Source of the DNA: an uncultured Acidobacteriaceae bacterium
GTDB lineage: Bacteria > Acidobacteriota > Terriglobia > Terriglobales > Acidobacteriaceae
Length of the DNA: 22,821 nt
Direction of reading: 5' to 3'
Assembly (NCBI GenBank): GCA_937879855.1
Contig: CALFMO010000018.1
Location: 1 to 22,821, forward strand
In this document: piece by piece, positions 8,126 through 16,693 of the stretch
Position numbering within the stretch: position 1 is the first letter of the stretch
How the letters are laid out: each line of letters opens with the position of its first letter
The notes under the pieces: generated by a model
What the model saw: the letters and a program-made list of their open reading frames with translations, nothing else
What the model was told of the DNA's origin: nothing
Databases searched by the model: none
Program-made: the position numbers and the translations under genes

Positions 8126-10456
8126 TTATTGCTTTTCTCTCGGGAAATTCAGGCGTAATCCTACGCGATACAGAATTGGCGGCCCGATGTTGAAGAGCGA
8201 ACCCGTGGCCGTGGGCGTGTTCGCGACATTGTAACGCTCGTTCGTGATATTTTCGGCGGCGGCGAAGACTTCCACGTTACGCGTGAGGTTGCGTCCAATC
8301 TGCAGATCCATCGTGTAGAAGCTCCCCAGCGGATACAGATTCTGGTCGTCGTCGAACTGGTTGCCCACGAAGCGTCCCTGCACGCTGAGCAGGATGCGCG
8401 ATGGATTCCAGTAGCGGGCCTCCCAGGTAAAGACATGGCGCGGGACCTGCGCGACATTCTTTCCCAGCAAAGAAATCTCGCCCGGCGGGACCGTGTAGTT
8501 GACCACGGTTGCGTCCGTGAACTCGTAACCAGCCGCGAGCTGAATGTCGCGAGTGACATGCGCCACGCCGTCCAGTTCCACTCCACGCGACCGGATTCGA
8601 CCCAAATTCTGCTTTTGGCGGAGGACGGGATTCGACGTGGGGTTGATGGTGACGTTCTGCACAGGGTCCACAATGTCGCTCCAGAAAAATGTTCCGCGCA
8701 GATCGAGTCTGCTCTGCAGCGTGGTGATGTTTACCCCCGCCTCTGCGCCCGTGAGGCGTTCGGCATTGAGGAAGGGATTGTTCTGGGTTAGAACGTTCGC
8801 CAGGCGAAAACTGCGGTACAACTCGTTCAGAGTGGGCGCACGAAAAGCCCGATACATCGATCCCGTGACCGAGACGTTGCGGCCCAGAGCACGCAATACC
8901 GACAGCCGAGGGCTGAACGCAAAATCGCTTCGCGCTGGATACAGCGCGCTAGGGGACGACGCGCATGTTCCAGATACCGGAGTGCAAATCGAACTGGCAT
9001 TGAAGTTGTTCCAGTCGTCGAAGCGCGCGCCAAGAATAATGGTCCAATGATTGAAGCGGACGAGATCTTCTCCGAACCATCCCAGGATGCGCTGCCGCCC
9101 TCCGGAGGCGTTGTTTCGCGTATGGGTGCCGGCGGTGAAAAGTTGTTCATCGCTCGCCCCCATCACTTCCATCAGATCCATGCCCGCGATCAGCGTTTGA
9201 TGTTTGCCAAGAAAATGTGTCCACTGGCCCGCGCCTCCAACCACCTGTTCGGGCACATGCTGAAGATCGGTGAGCGATTCGCTGTTCCGGTTCGCGCCGA
9301 TCGAGGAAAATCGCTGGTTATAGCTCTGCACCAGCCCATACGCTCGAATAGTGATGGAATCGCTGCTCCCGAATTGCTGATCCAGTCCAACCGCGCCTTC
9401 GCCCAGGCGCGTGTCGTTGGTTTGAATGGGCGTGCCATTGTTGCGGAATTCGGTGTAGAAACTGCCGCGCCCGAAGATTCGACCCTTCTCTCCGATTCGA
9501 TGTCCGATGGTCAATTCAACTGTCGCGTCCTCCGAATTGGCTGGAGTGTCCACGCGGCCGCGCTGGTATGTCGGAACAATGATGTAGCCATCAGTGCGGA
9601 ACATTTCCGACGCCAACGACAAGTCCCACGGGCCGACATGCGCACCGGTCCAGGCGGAAAGATCGGGAGTGCGTTCGTTACCATACGAAGTTTCCAGCGT
9701 GAACGCTGGCCGCTCTTCCGGTTGACGAGTCATGAATTGCACGACTCCGCCTAGAGCGTCACTGCCGTACAAGTTCGAAGCGCCGCCGCGAAATACTTCC
9801 ACGCTGGCCAGCGACGCTCGCGGAACGCGATCCCAGTAAACCCAGCCCCCGAAGGCGTCGACCAAGGGGAGTCCGTCTTCGAGCACGAGCGCGCGGCTGG
9901 CGGCAGTACCACCCAGGCCGCGTAAAGAAACGCCTTGATTGGAGGCGTTGGCCGTCCGGCTGTCGGTTCGGCGAAAGAGCGAGAATCCGGGCACCTGTCG
10001 AAGCACGTCGTCGACGCGCAGGGCCGGAGTCGCAACCACGTCGGCGGTGCTAAGCAGAATTGTGCTGCCCGGAGTTTCCGAAAGCCGCACCTCAGTGCGC
10101 GCGGCGGAAACAGTGACTTCTTCGCTCGCGGAAGCGGGCTGCATCACAATTTCGAGGCTGACGGCAGCAGTCGCGCCGGAATTCCAGATTTGGTGAACTG
10201 ACTCGAAACCTTCTCGTGTGACCTCTACAGACCCGGCACCGACCGGAACAGTTGCAAACAGGAAATGGCCGCCAGCGTCGGTGTTGGCTGAAACCCGGTA
10301 AGAGCCGGAGCTTAGAACGACGGATGCATCCGCAATCACTGCGCCACTTACATCGCGAACCGTTCCCTCAACTCGAGCGGCCTGTGCGCACAGGCAAGGA
10401 AGTCCCGCAGCCCAGAGAGTCAAAACCAACAGGCAGATCGGTTTTCGATTCATCAT
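8126..10456 (-). CDS. TonB-dependent outer-membrane receptor with N-terminal carboxypeptidase-regulatory-like domain
   Basis: A 776-residue protein with a signal peptide (MMNRKPICLLVLTLWAAGLPCLCAQA). It then has a CarboxypepD_reg-like beta-sandwich (about 28-110, VEGTVRDVSGAVIADASVVL), a TonB-box/plug region (about 115-245, with DVLRQVPGFSLFRR, QGVSLRGLGG and RGGASNLYGSDALGGVVQF) and a beta-barrel of about 500 residues ending in YRVGLRLNF. Overall it resembles the BtuB/CirA type rather than the longer Oar type. It would import a scarce ligand (siderophore, cobamide, sugar or similar) using TonB energy; the ligand cannot be read from sequence. ATG codons at 10456 and 10453 are both possible starts, and no Shine-Dalgarno sequence is evident. 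A CRP/FNR-type palindrome lies about 100 bp upstream. No inner-membrane transporter is next to it. Confidence 0.92.
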   Translation of the reverse strand: MMNRKPICLLVLTLWAAGLPCLCAQAARVEGTVRDVSGAVIADASVVLSSGSYRVSANTDAGGHFLFATVPVGAGSVEVTREGFESVHQIWNSGATAAVSLEIVMQPASASEEVTVSAARTEVRLSETPGSTILLSTADVVATPALRVDDVLRQVPGFSLFRRTDSRTANASNQGVSLRGLGGTAASRALVLEDGLPLVDAFGGWVYWDRVPRASLASVEVFRGGASNLYGSDALGGVVQFMTRQPEERPAFTLETSYGNERTPDLSAWTGAHVGPWDLSLASEMFRTDGYIIVPTYQRGRVDTPANSEDATVELTIGHRIGEKGRIFGRGSFYTEFRNNGTPIQTNDTRLGEGAVGLDQQFGSSDSITIRAYGLVQSYNQRFSSIGANRNSESLTDLQHVPEQVVGGAGQWTHFLGKHQTLIAGMDLMEVMGASDEQLFTAGTHTRNNASGGRQRILGWFGEDLVRFNHWTIILGARFDDWNNFNASSICTPVSGTCASSPSALYPARSDFAFSPRLSVLRALGRNVSVTGSMYRAFRAPTLNELYRSFRLANVLTQNNPFLNAERLTGAEAGVNITTLQSRLDLRGTFFWSDIVDPVQNVTINPTSNPVLRQKQNLGRIRSRGVELDGVAHVTRDIQLAAGYEFTDATVVNYTVPPGEISLLGKNVAQVPRHVFTWEARYWNPSRILLSVQGRFVGNQFDDDQNLYPLGSFYTMDLQIGRNLTRNVEVFAAAENITNERYNVANTPTATGSLFNIGPPILYRVGLRLNFPREKQ

Positions 10457-10495
10457 CGGCTAGGGAGCAGGCTTGATACTTCCCGCGCCGCGATC

Positions 10496-10513
10496 CTGTC
10501 ACCAAAATGACAG
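10496..10513. promoter_or_regulatory. Inverted repeat CTGTCA-N6-TGACAG upstream of the TonB receptor
   Basis: Perfect 6-bp arms around CCAAAA, about 40 bp upstream of the receptor start codon. It would lie in the 5' untranslated region or promoter of the receptor. It could be an operator or a small RNA hairpin; there is no T-run to make it a terminator. Confidence 0.35.
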
Positions 10514-10553
10514 TTGGGGGGACGGGTTTCCTGCGAGCGTTCTGGCAGGTGTA

Positions 10554-10569
10554 TGTGATTCTAATCACA
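10554..10569. promoter_or_regulatory. CRP/FNR-family type operator palindrome
   Basis: TGTGATTCTAATCACA has perfect TGTGA-N6-TCACA arms, and the symmetric part extends to TGTGAT/ATCACA. This matches the established CRP half-site rule. It lies in the divergent region, about 98 bp from the TonB-receptor start (minus) and 126 bp from the small CxxC protein start (plus). Which gene it controls is not determined. Confidence 0.55.
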
Positions 10570-10695
10570 GTTAAATGTGACACGCAAAATAGTGGCTCCC
10601 GCTGTCCCCAAGTAGGCTCCAGGTAGTGAGGTTCCACCGAGCTGTACGGCCTAGGCTACGGGGAATTTGTTCGAGATCACGACGGAGGCGCAGCG

Positions 10696-10947
10696 ATGTT
10701 AGCCAATCCCGCAGCCAGTTGGTATCACAGCAACCAATACAACGCCCAAGCGGCGTGTGAACATTGCGGCGGAGTGGTTCGCCACGAGCGCTGGTGCATT
10801 ACGTGCGATCCTATCGTCCAGTATGCCTACGGAGTGGTGCTCGATCCCGATAAGTTGACGGTTCGCGACCGGTTGATCCTGCATGCGCTGGGCGCATCCT
10901 GGGAGAAAAATCGGTGTCCGGGGACTTGTCAGAGTTCCAACGCTTAA
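10696..10947 (+). CDS. Small CxxC...CxxC protein (zinc-ribbon-like), uncharacterised
   Basis: An 83-residue protein with a strong ribosome binding site (GGAGG at 10684-10688, 7 nt before the ATG). It carries two cysteine pairs, C21-x-x-C24 (CEHCGG) and C34-x-x-C37 (CITCD), spaced as in a small zinc ribbon, and two more cysteines near the end (CPGTC). The middle, VQYAYGVVLDPDKLTVRDRLILHALGASW, looks like a short helical segment. I recall similar small proteins with an EHCGGV...WC core in acidobacterial genomes but know no function. There is no signal peptide or membrane segment, so it is probably cytoplasmic. It is divergent from the TonB receptor and ends 6 bp from the convergent phosphoesterase gene. 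Confidence 0.75.
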   Translation: MLANPAASWYHSNQYNAQAACEHCGGVVRHERWCITCDPIVQYAYGVVLDPDKLTVRDRLILHALGASWEKNRCPGTCQSSNA

Positions 10948-10953
10948 ACGCTT

Positions 10954-11964
10954 TTAGCGCCCAGCCGCCTGCGCGGCTCCGAGCGCCGGAACGGTAATCT
11001 TCACTACGTCCGGCTGCGTCCAAACTGCTTTGCCGCTGGTCATATCCAGCCGGTTCATTGTGACCTTCAACTGCTGCCGGTCAACCTCAACTAAAAGGTA
11101 GTGGTAATTCACGAGCTTGCTCTGAAAAGGATCATCCGGAGCGCGCTCGATGGGATAGGCATGAGCTCCGCCCCCACCGGAGACAAAATACGTGACGCCT
11201 CCGTGTTCGTGGCGCTCATAATTGTGCACATGTCCGGAGAAGACCACGATGCGGAAGCGAGCGTGGGCCTGGCGTTGCTCGAGCATCTTCGCCAATACTT
11301 GCTCCGTAGTTCGAGCCGAGTGACCACTGCCAAACAACTTCGCGTCTGAGGAACTGGTGTAGGGCGGATGGTGGAACATCAGAAACACAAAGTCCACATC
11401 AGAAGGAACGTGATCCAGTTTGTCGGCCAGCCACTCGCCTTCGCTGCCCCCGGTTTCCACCAAAGAACTGTCGAGCACCAGGATCATTGAATTCGCTGCT
11501 CGTACGGAGTAGTAGCGGGCCTTCTTCAAGTTAGGGAAGCGTTGAAAATAATTTCGCAAGGCGATGTTCTGGTCTCCGTGCAAGTCATGATTCCCCAGCG
11601 ACGGATAGACTGGAATTTTTTTATCCCGCCAGATGCTGGTCTCACTGTCCCAGACCTTCCAGTCATTGCTGTCGAAGCCGTTGTAGACGATGTCGCCGGT
11701 AAAGCAAATAAATGCAGGGTTCACGTCGGCAATGGCGCGCACCAGCGCGGCGCGGACCGCAGGATTCGCTGGCTCTATATCTTTGGGATCATGAAAGCGA
11801 GTGTCTCCGTATGCGACGAAGCGAAACGGAGTCTTCACGTCGAGACGCAAATCGGCGGCGGATGTCTGTGCGCTGGACTTTTTGGTACAACCTGTCAGCG
11901 CAAGTATCGCAGCGGCGAATAGCAGGACTACGGTGGATGAGTATGACGTACCTCGCGAACTCAT
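10954..11964 (-). CDS. Lipoprotein calcineurin-like metallophosphoesterase
   Basis: A 336-residue protein with a lipoprotein signal peptide; the lipobox LTGC puts the lipidated cysteine at C26, so it is anchored in the envelope facing the periplasm. Metallophosphoesterase motifs occur in order: GDTRFHD (D54), GDIVYNG (D91), GNHD (124-127), FHHPP (about 197-201) and SGHVHNYERH (about 245-254), which together build a di-metal site. The layout resembles purple-acid-phosphatase-like and PhoD-like periplasmic phosphoesterases; the substrate is unknown. It lies 30 bp downstream of the YncE-like gene on the same strand and is probably the last gene of the operon starting with the Oar-like receptor. 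The ATG at 11964 has only a weak upstream purine stretch. Confidence 0.88.
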   Translation of the reverse strand: MSSRGTSYSSTVVLLFAAAILALTGCTKKSSAQTSAADLRLDVKTPFRFVAYGDTRFHDPKDIEPANPAVRAALVRAIADVNPAFICFTGDIVYNGFDSNDWKVWDSETSIWRDKKIPVYPSLGNHDLHGDQNIALRNYFQRFPNLKKARYYSVRAANSMILVLDSSLVETGGSEGEWLADKLDHVPSDVDFVFLMFHHPPYTSSSDAKLFGSGHSARTTEQVLAKMLEQRQAHARFRIVVFSGHVHNYERHEHGGVTYFVSGGGGAHAYPIERAPDDPFQSKLVNYHYLLVEVDRQQLKVTMNRLDMTSGKAVWTQPDVVKITVPALGAAQAAGR

Positions 11965-11994
11965 AGGGAAAATTCCGGTTTCGAAAGCACACTT

Positions 11995-12969
11995 CTATTG
12001 TCCCACGACCAGCACTTCGAACTGGCCATTCTCTGCGGTGGAGAGGAAAAGCCGGTGGGTTTTGGGATCCAGCGCCATGGTCTTCGCCCGCGCGACAGTC
12101 TTCACGGTCTCAACTATCGAGTATTTATCTGGACTGTCCTGGCGAATGACGGTGATGGTACCTTCGCCATTGGAGTTGAAAATCAACTTGGTTTCCCTAT
12201 CAAAGGCCGTTGCATCGACGTGATCTCCAATCGGCAGCGTGGTGATCACCTGACCTGTGTCGGCGTTTACTACGGCCATAACCTTGCTGCGGCAGCCCAG
12301 GAAGAGGCGCCGGTTCGCGCGATCCATCGCCATGCTGCTGGGAGAAGCACATGGAGCGGTGGGCCACCGGTGCTCCACTTTGAGTTCGCGGGAATTGATT
12401 TTCAGCAGTTGGCTTTCATCTTCCAGGTTGTCGTAAACAAAACCGTTTCCGTCGGCGGCGGCAAATTCGGGGCCGCCTGCCAAGTCGACTGTACCCGCGA
12501 CTTTTCCTGTGGCAGCATCAATCGCGGTTGCACTGTTGCTTCCGCCGTTGAAGGCGAAGACCCTCGAGGTCGCCGGATCGTAAATGATCGCGTCCGGCTT
12601 TTGTCCAGTCGCCACGTCGCCGATCGGCTTCAGCGTCTTCAAGTCAAAAATTGTGACGGTCGAAGCCTGTCCGTTGCTGACGAATCCGCGACCGACCTCG
12701 GGAGCAAGTGCAATCCCGTGTACACCCGGTGTCTTCGGAATGCTGCCCACAAGAACGAGCGAGTCGATGTCGAGAACTTCCACCTGGGTTCCATGCGAGA
12801 CGTACAACCGCCGGGCTGCCTCGTCGACGGTGAGATAGTCCCAACTGCCGGAACCGGCAATTGGAATCTTCTTGATGACCGAGTAGCCGCCAGAGGACGG
12901 AGCCGGAGCCGCAGCCAGAAGACAACCCAGAGTCGAAAGTGCTGCGAGACAGAAGGCGGGTTTTCGCAT
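11995..12969 (-). CDS. YncE-like secreted beta-propeller protein
   Basis: With the start at 12969 the protein has 324 residues. It begins with a signal peptide (MRKPAFCLAALSTLGCLLAAAP) and then repeats a roughly 40-residue pattern typical of YncE/NHL-type beta-propellers: LYVSHGTQVEVLDIDSL, GFVSNGQASTVTIFDLKTL, VFAFNGGSNSATAIDAATG, LFLGCRSKVMAVVNADTG and LFLSTAENGQFEVLVV. About seven blades fit this length. A longer frame from 13023 exists, but the GAGGTGA just before 12969 and the signal peptide favour the shorter start. Such proteins bind ligands or partners in the periplasm; catalytic activity is not expected. It sits between the Oar-like receptor (62 bp upstream) and the phosphoesterase (30 bp downstream). 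Confidence 0.85.
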   Translation of the reverse strand: MRKPAFCLAALSTLGCLLAAAPAPSSGGYSVIKKIPIAGSGSWDYLTVDEAARRLYVSHGTQVEVLDIDSLVLVGSIPKTPGVHGIALAPEVGRGFVSNGQASTVTIFDLKTLKPIGDVATGQKPDAIIYDPATSRVFAFNGGSNSATAIDAATGKVAGTVDLAGGPEFAAADGNGFVYDNLEDESQLLKINSRELKVEHRWPTAPCASPSSMAMDRANRRLFLGCRSKVMAVVNADTGQVITTLPIGDHVDATAFDRETKLIFNSNGEGTITVIRQDSPDKYSIVETVKTVARAKTMALDPKTHRLFLSTAENGQFEVLVVGQ

Positions 12970-12973
12970 TGGT

Positions 12974-12980
12974 TCACCTC
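12974..12980 (-). promoter_or_regulatory. Ribosome binding site deciding the start of the YncE-like gene
   Basis: On the minus strand GAGGTGA ends 4 nt before the ATG at 12969 (7 nt from the GAGG core). It rules against the in-frame ATG at 13023, which would place 18 arginine-rich residues ahead of the signal peptide. Confidence 0.7.
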
Positions 12981-13031
12981 GACGCAACCTTACGCGACGC
13001 GCCTGAAATTTGTCTGAAGACATCGCTCGAA

Positions 13032-16000
13032 TTAAAACCGGACGCGAACCATGAACTGTAGCTGGCGCGGCAAGCCGGTCCCGGTATTCGGCGACGCTTT
13101 GTTGTCGTTGTTGTTGTTGAAATTCACGGTCGAGGTGATGATGCCGAAAGTTCCGGTAGTGTCCAGAAACGACGCGGGATGACCCGGAGAAGCGTCGTAA
13201 GTCAGATTGAGGCTGCCGGGGTCGCCGAGTTGAATGTGATTGAAGATATTGAATGCCTGCACGGCGAATTCCATGGAGGTGCGCTCCGTCAGCTTCGTCT
13301 CCTTGGTGAGGGCGAAATCGATTTGCCAGCTGTTCAAGGCGCGAACGACGCCATTGGGAGCGTCACCATATCGAAGGAAGTTTCCGTTGGCGTCTTGTGG
13401 CGGAGCTTGAAACGCAGCGGCATTGATCAGCGGCACGCCGTTGCGTCCGCCTCCCCGCACAGTCACGGGCACTCCGGGGACGAGGTCAGGACGTTGGCTG
13501 GTTTGATCGTTGCCGTCGGGAAGAAAATAAGAATAAGGAAGTGTAGCGAACGGAGAGGTTCCGAAGTTCCCAGCCGGATCAATGTTCTGGCTGAGATCCA
13601 TCTGAACAGTTAGTGGATGTCCTGTGTGCCAGAGACCGATGCTGCTCATCTGCCAGCCACCTACCACTTTGCCGAGAACCCCAGAAGAGCCGAGGAACGG
13701 TTTTCCAGGCCCGAAGGGAAGTTCATAGACGGCATTGACCGCGACGTTGTGGCGCACGTCGAAAACGCTCGGCCCTTTGTCGCAGCGAAGACAATTCACG
13801 TTCTCGGGTCCGTTGGATTCTCCGCCTCCGACCGAGCCATCGTTGATGGAATGCGACCACGTATAACGCGACTGGAACGCCAGCCCGCTACTGAAGCGGC
13901 GCTCCAGAGACAGCCCGAGCGCATGGTAACTGCTCGATCCGACGTCATGCTTGAAGTCGACCGAGCCAAAAGGATCGGGATTGTTCGGATCAGGATAGTA
14001 CTGGTCGAGGGGCCGGACACAATCGCCGTCAGTCGGATTAAACGTAACTGGAGTGGTGCAGAGATTTACTCCGCCACGCGAGAACAATCGCACGCCCCGG
14101 CTTCCAAGATACTGCGCCGAAGCCAGCAAGTTTTTAGGCAACTCGTGCTCCACGGTCAGTCCCCACTCCTCGGCGTACAAGTCGCGACGGCCTTGACGTT
14201 GCAGGGCGCGCGGATGCGACGCCTGCTTTTGAGCAGTCACACTTGAAAGGTCTGGAGCAGTTTGCTCAAATGCCGGGCTCAGCGGAACGGATTGATTCAC
14301 CTTTGCGCGAAACGTGTCGCTCTCCAGCCCGGCGTTCAAATCGTCGTTTTGAGCGGCGCCGTGGTAGAGCCCGAAGCCGCTGCGGATGACGGTCTTTCCG
14401 TGAAGCGCGCTGGGAGCCCAGGCTAGAGCGACCCTTGGGTCAAAGTTTTTGTAGTTCGGATTGTACAAAGAAGGGTTTTTCGGGCAGGGAGGAGTATTGA
14501 TCGGACCGGAAGCTGCCGGAACCGGCAGCGTGTTAAAAGAACCCGATCCGAGGCAGACGCCGTGAAACTGGTTCACGTCAAACACCGTAGTCCGGTTAGT
14601 CGCCTCATGAGCAACTCCGTAGTATTCCCAGCGTAGCCCTGCGGTGACGGTCAGAGTCGGAGTCGCTTTCCATTCATCCTGGAAATACGGCATATAGAAC
14701 GTGCGCCGCAGGCGATGGCAGCACCACGGAGCAATGAAGTTGATACCGGAAAGCGTCGCCGTCGTCATATCGGTCTCGCTGGCAAAGCTGAGAGTGTTGT
14801 CCGCAGTCTGCCCTTGATTGAGCCGAACTCGGCGGATCTCCATGCCGGTCTTGAAGGCGTGACGCCCATGGGACCAGATGACATTGTCGACCAAGCCATA
14901 GGTGGTTCCGATCTCGATGTCCGCCGTATTGTCGTTGAGGAAAACGAAACTGCTCGTACTCACTGCGAAAGGAAGTGCGCTCGCTTGCGGATTGTGGAAG
15001 GGAGAGCGATTGACGTAGAACTTCGCCTCGTTGAAAAAATTCGTTGTGAACGTGTGCTCTAGTGCCAGCAGGTAGTTCGCCGGATGGTTGATGGTTTGCA
15101 GTTTGTCCCCGGGCAGGCTGCTGCCATTCGGCGCATCGACCAGGCTGATGTCACGCTGTGCGCGGCCGTAGAGGAGAGTTTTTTCATTGATCTTGTGGTC
15201 AATGCGTACCAGCCACGTGTCCTCATGAACCGTCGTAGGCGTCGCCGCGGTTACATTGTCCGCGTTGGGATCAAAGTTCTGAGCGCTCGGATCCTGGCCC
15301 AGCCACTGGAAAGCCGCATCGGGATATACGAAACGCGGTGAGCATCCATTGATTGTGCCGACCGAGGCCCGCCACGGATACCCCTGCATAATTTCGCACA
15401 TATGTGGAGAGTTATTCAGCACCTGCTGTTGGAAGGAACTGCCTCCGGTTACGAAACCCGAAGGCACGGTCAGTACCTGGGTGGTTGACTGCAATTGCCG
15501 AAGCCCTTCGTAGCTGAGGAAGAAGAAGGTTTTGTTCTTTTGAATCGGCCCGCCGACAGTCATTCCATATTGCCCCATGCGGAAGGGAGGAACCGTCGGA
15601 TTTCCGTTGAGGTCGTAATCGTTGAAGTTCCGCGCATCAAAAACCGAATTTCTGAAGTAGCCGAAGACGGTGCCGTGGAAATCATTCGTGCCTGATTTAG
15701 TGACTACGTCGACCTGGCCACCCGCCTGCGTGCCGTATTCTGCATCGTACAAGGCACTGTTGACCCGATACTCCTGGATCGCGTCCTGCGAAATTTGCAG
15801 ACGGGTTTGCGATTTTTGCGCCTGCTCCTGTATGCCGCCAGCATCGACGCCGTCGAACGAGAAATTGTTATCGTCGCGAGCTCGTCCGGCGAAACGGATT
15901 GTGCGTTGATCGCCGCCGCCATCGTCCTGAGCAAAAGGAGCGAGCAGTGTGAAACTGGCCCAATCACGGCCATTGTTGGGAAGTTCGGAAATTTGCACCG

Positions 16001-16457
16001 TATCGATCACCGTCGCAGCTTCTGCCGAACTGCGGTCCGCTGGTCCGGTCGATGCGTGCACTTCAACGTGCTCGCTGATTGTTCCGACTCCCAATGCGAC
16101 GTCTAGCGTGCGCGTTTGACCGACTCGGAGCCTGACATCGTCGACCACCTTGGTCTGGAAACTCGCGTTGGTAACCGTCACCGTGTAGCCGCCTACTGCC
16201 AGGCCAGGAATACGGTAGTACCCTTTGGAATTTGTCTGCTGCTCTTGCATCAGGCCGGTGTCGGCCGCGACCGCCTTCACGCTGGCACCAACGATGACGC
16301 TTCCGGACGAGTCAGTGACCGTACCTTCGAGAGTGGCTCGGTCAACCTGACTATATGCTGCCGGAGATCCGGCCAGCAGAAGCAGGGCGGAGACAACAGG
16401 AACGGAACTGAATCGAAGGAAAAAAGAAACCTTTGAATGTCGATGGCAAAGTTTCAT
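13032..16457 (-). CDS. Oar-like TonB-dependent receptor with N-terminal carboxypeptidase-regulatory-like domain
   Basis: A 1141-residue outer-membrane protein when started at 16457. That ATG is preceded by GAGGAG (16466-16471, 8-nt spacer) and opens into a signal peptide ending AGSPAAYSQ. The in-frame ATG at 16493 lies before this ribosome binding site and is unlikely. Domains: CarboxypepD_reg-like sandwich (about 40-125, LEGTVTDSSGSVIVGASVKA, then YYRIPGLAVGGYTVTV); plug (about 130-260, with FSFDGVDAGGIQEQ and DAEYGTQAGGQVDVVTKSGTNDFHG); then a long beta-barrel ending in QFMVRVRF with the usual terminal Phe. The VVTKSGTN-FHG motif is typical of the Oar/OmpA-like receptors that are abundant in Acidobacteriota. 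The cargo is unknown; large Oar-type receptors are linked to polymers, peptides or protein export. It is the first gene of a likely operon with the propeller and phosphoesterase, divergent from the response regulator. Confidence 0.92.
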   Translation of the reverse strand: MKLCHRHSKVSFFLRFSSVPVVSALLLLAGSPAAYSQVDRATLEGTVTDSSGSVIVGASVKAVAADTGLMQEQQTNSKGYYRIPGLAVGGYTVTVTNASFQTKVVDDVRLRVGQTRTLDVALGVGTISEHVEVHASTGPADRSSAEAATVIDTVQISELPNNGRDWASFTLLAPFAQDDGGGDQRTIRFAGRARDDNNFSFDGVDAGGIQEQAQKSQTRLQISQDAIQEYRVNSALYDAEYGTQAGGQVDVVTKSGTNDFHGTVFGYFRNSVFDARNFNDYDLNGNPTVPPFRMGQYGMTVGGPIQKNKTFFFLSYEGLRQLQSTTQVLTVPSGFVTGGSSFQQQVLNNSPHMCEIMQGYPWRASVGTINGCSPRFVYPDAAFQWLGQDPSAQNFDPNADNVTAATPTTVHEDTWLVRIDHKINEKTLLYGRAQRDISLVDAPNGSSLPGDKLQTINHPANYLLALEHTFTTNFFNEAKFYVNRSPFHNPQASALPFAVSTSSFVFLNDNTADIEIGTTYGLVDNVIWSHGRHAFKTGMEIRRVRLNQGQTADNTLSFASETDMTTATLSGINFIAPWCCHRLRRTFYMPYFQDEWKATPTLTVTAGLRWEYYGVAHEATNRTTVFDVNQFHGVCLGSGSFNTLPVPAASGPINTPPCPKNPSLYNPNYKNFDPRVALAWAPSALHGKTVIRSGFGLYHGAAQNDDLNAGLESDTFRAKVNQSVPLSPAFEQTAPDLSSVTAQKQASHPRALQRQGRRDLYAEEWGLTVEHELPKNLLASAQYLGSRGVRLFSRGGVNLCTTPVTFNPTDGDCVRPLDQYYPDPNNPDPFGSVDFKHDVGSSSYHALGLSLERRFSSGLAFQSRYTWSHSINDGSVGGGESNGPENVNCLRCDKGPSVFDVRHNVAVNAVYELPFGPGKPFLGSSGVLGKVVGGWQMSSIGLWHTGHPLTVQMDLSQNIDPAGNFGTSPFATLPYSYFLPDGNDQTSQRPDLVPGVPVTVRGGGRNGVPLINAAAFQAPPQDANGNFLRYGDAPNGVVRALNSWQIDFALTKETKLTERTSMEFAVQAFNIFNHIQLGDPGSLNLTYDASPGHPASFLDTTGTFGIITSTVNFNNNNDNKASPNTGTGLPRQLQFMVRVRF

Positions 16458-16693
16458 GATTTCAACTCCTCGTGGCATCGGAGAATGCCCCATCTCGGAA
16501 GGTTCTGGTGGCGGCGTTATCGCCGCTCGGCAATCGCATGGAATGCTGTGGACCGGATGACCCGGAATCCTAGAACCAAGGTGTGACGCAGGGATGAATG
16601 TAAAGTTAATATTTTTTCAGGTTGCTGAGCAGCACCTTGGCCTCGGGCCTTAAACTGTGAGAGCGCGGTAGTTATTTCCGGCGACGAATCCAA
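16458..16693. other. Divergent intergenic region between the receptor operon and the two-component system
   Basis: This 236-bp stretch must hold the promoters for the Oar-like receptor operon (minus) and the regulator/kinase pair (plus). Visible structure: a perfect hairpin GCGGCG-TTAT-CGCCGC at 16511-16526, which would fall in the receptor mRNA leader; an AT-rich segment around 16601-16620 (GTTAATATTTTTTC) that is the best promoter-like patch; and TGCTG-AG-CAGCA arms at about 16623-16634. I could not identify a clear direct-repeat operator of the OmpR/PhoB type. Confidence 0.5.

Noticed and set aside
10457..10695. Cobalamin riboswitch upstream of the TonB receptor
   Set aside because: I looked for a B12-box-like conserved element in the leader and saw none; only the palindromes reported above are evident.
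11998..13017. A 339-codon plus-strand frame opposite the YncE-like gene
   Set aside because: It is an exact antisense shadow of a gene with signal peptide, propeller repeats and ribosome binding site; its own protein has no recognisable features.
12969..13023. Upstream ATG at 13023 as start of the YncE-like gene
   Set aside because: It would add 18 basic residues before a good signal peptide, and the GAGGTGA ribosome binding site lies downstream of it.
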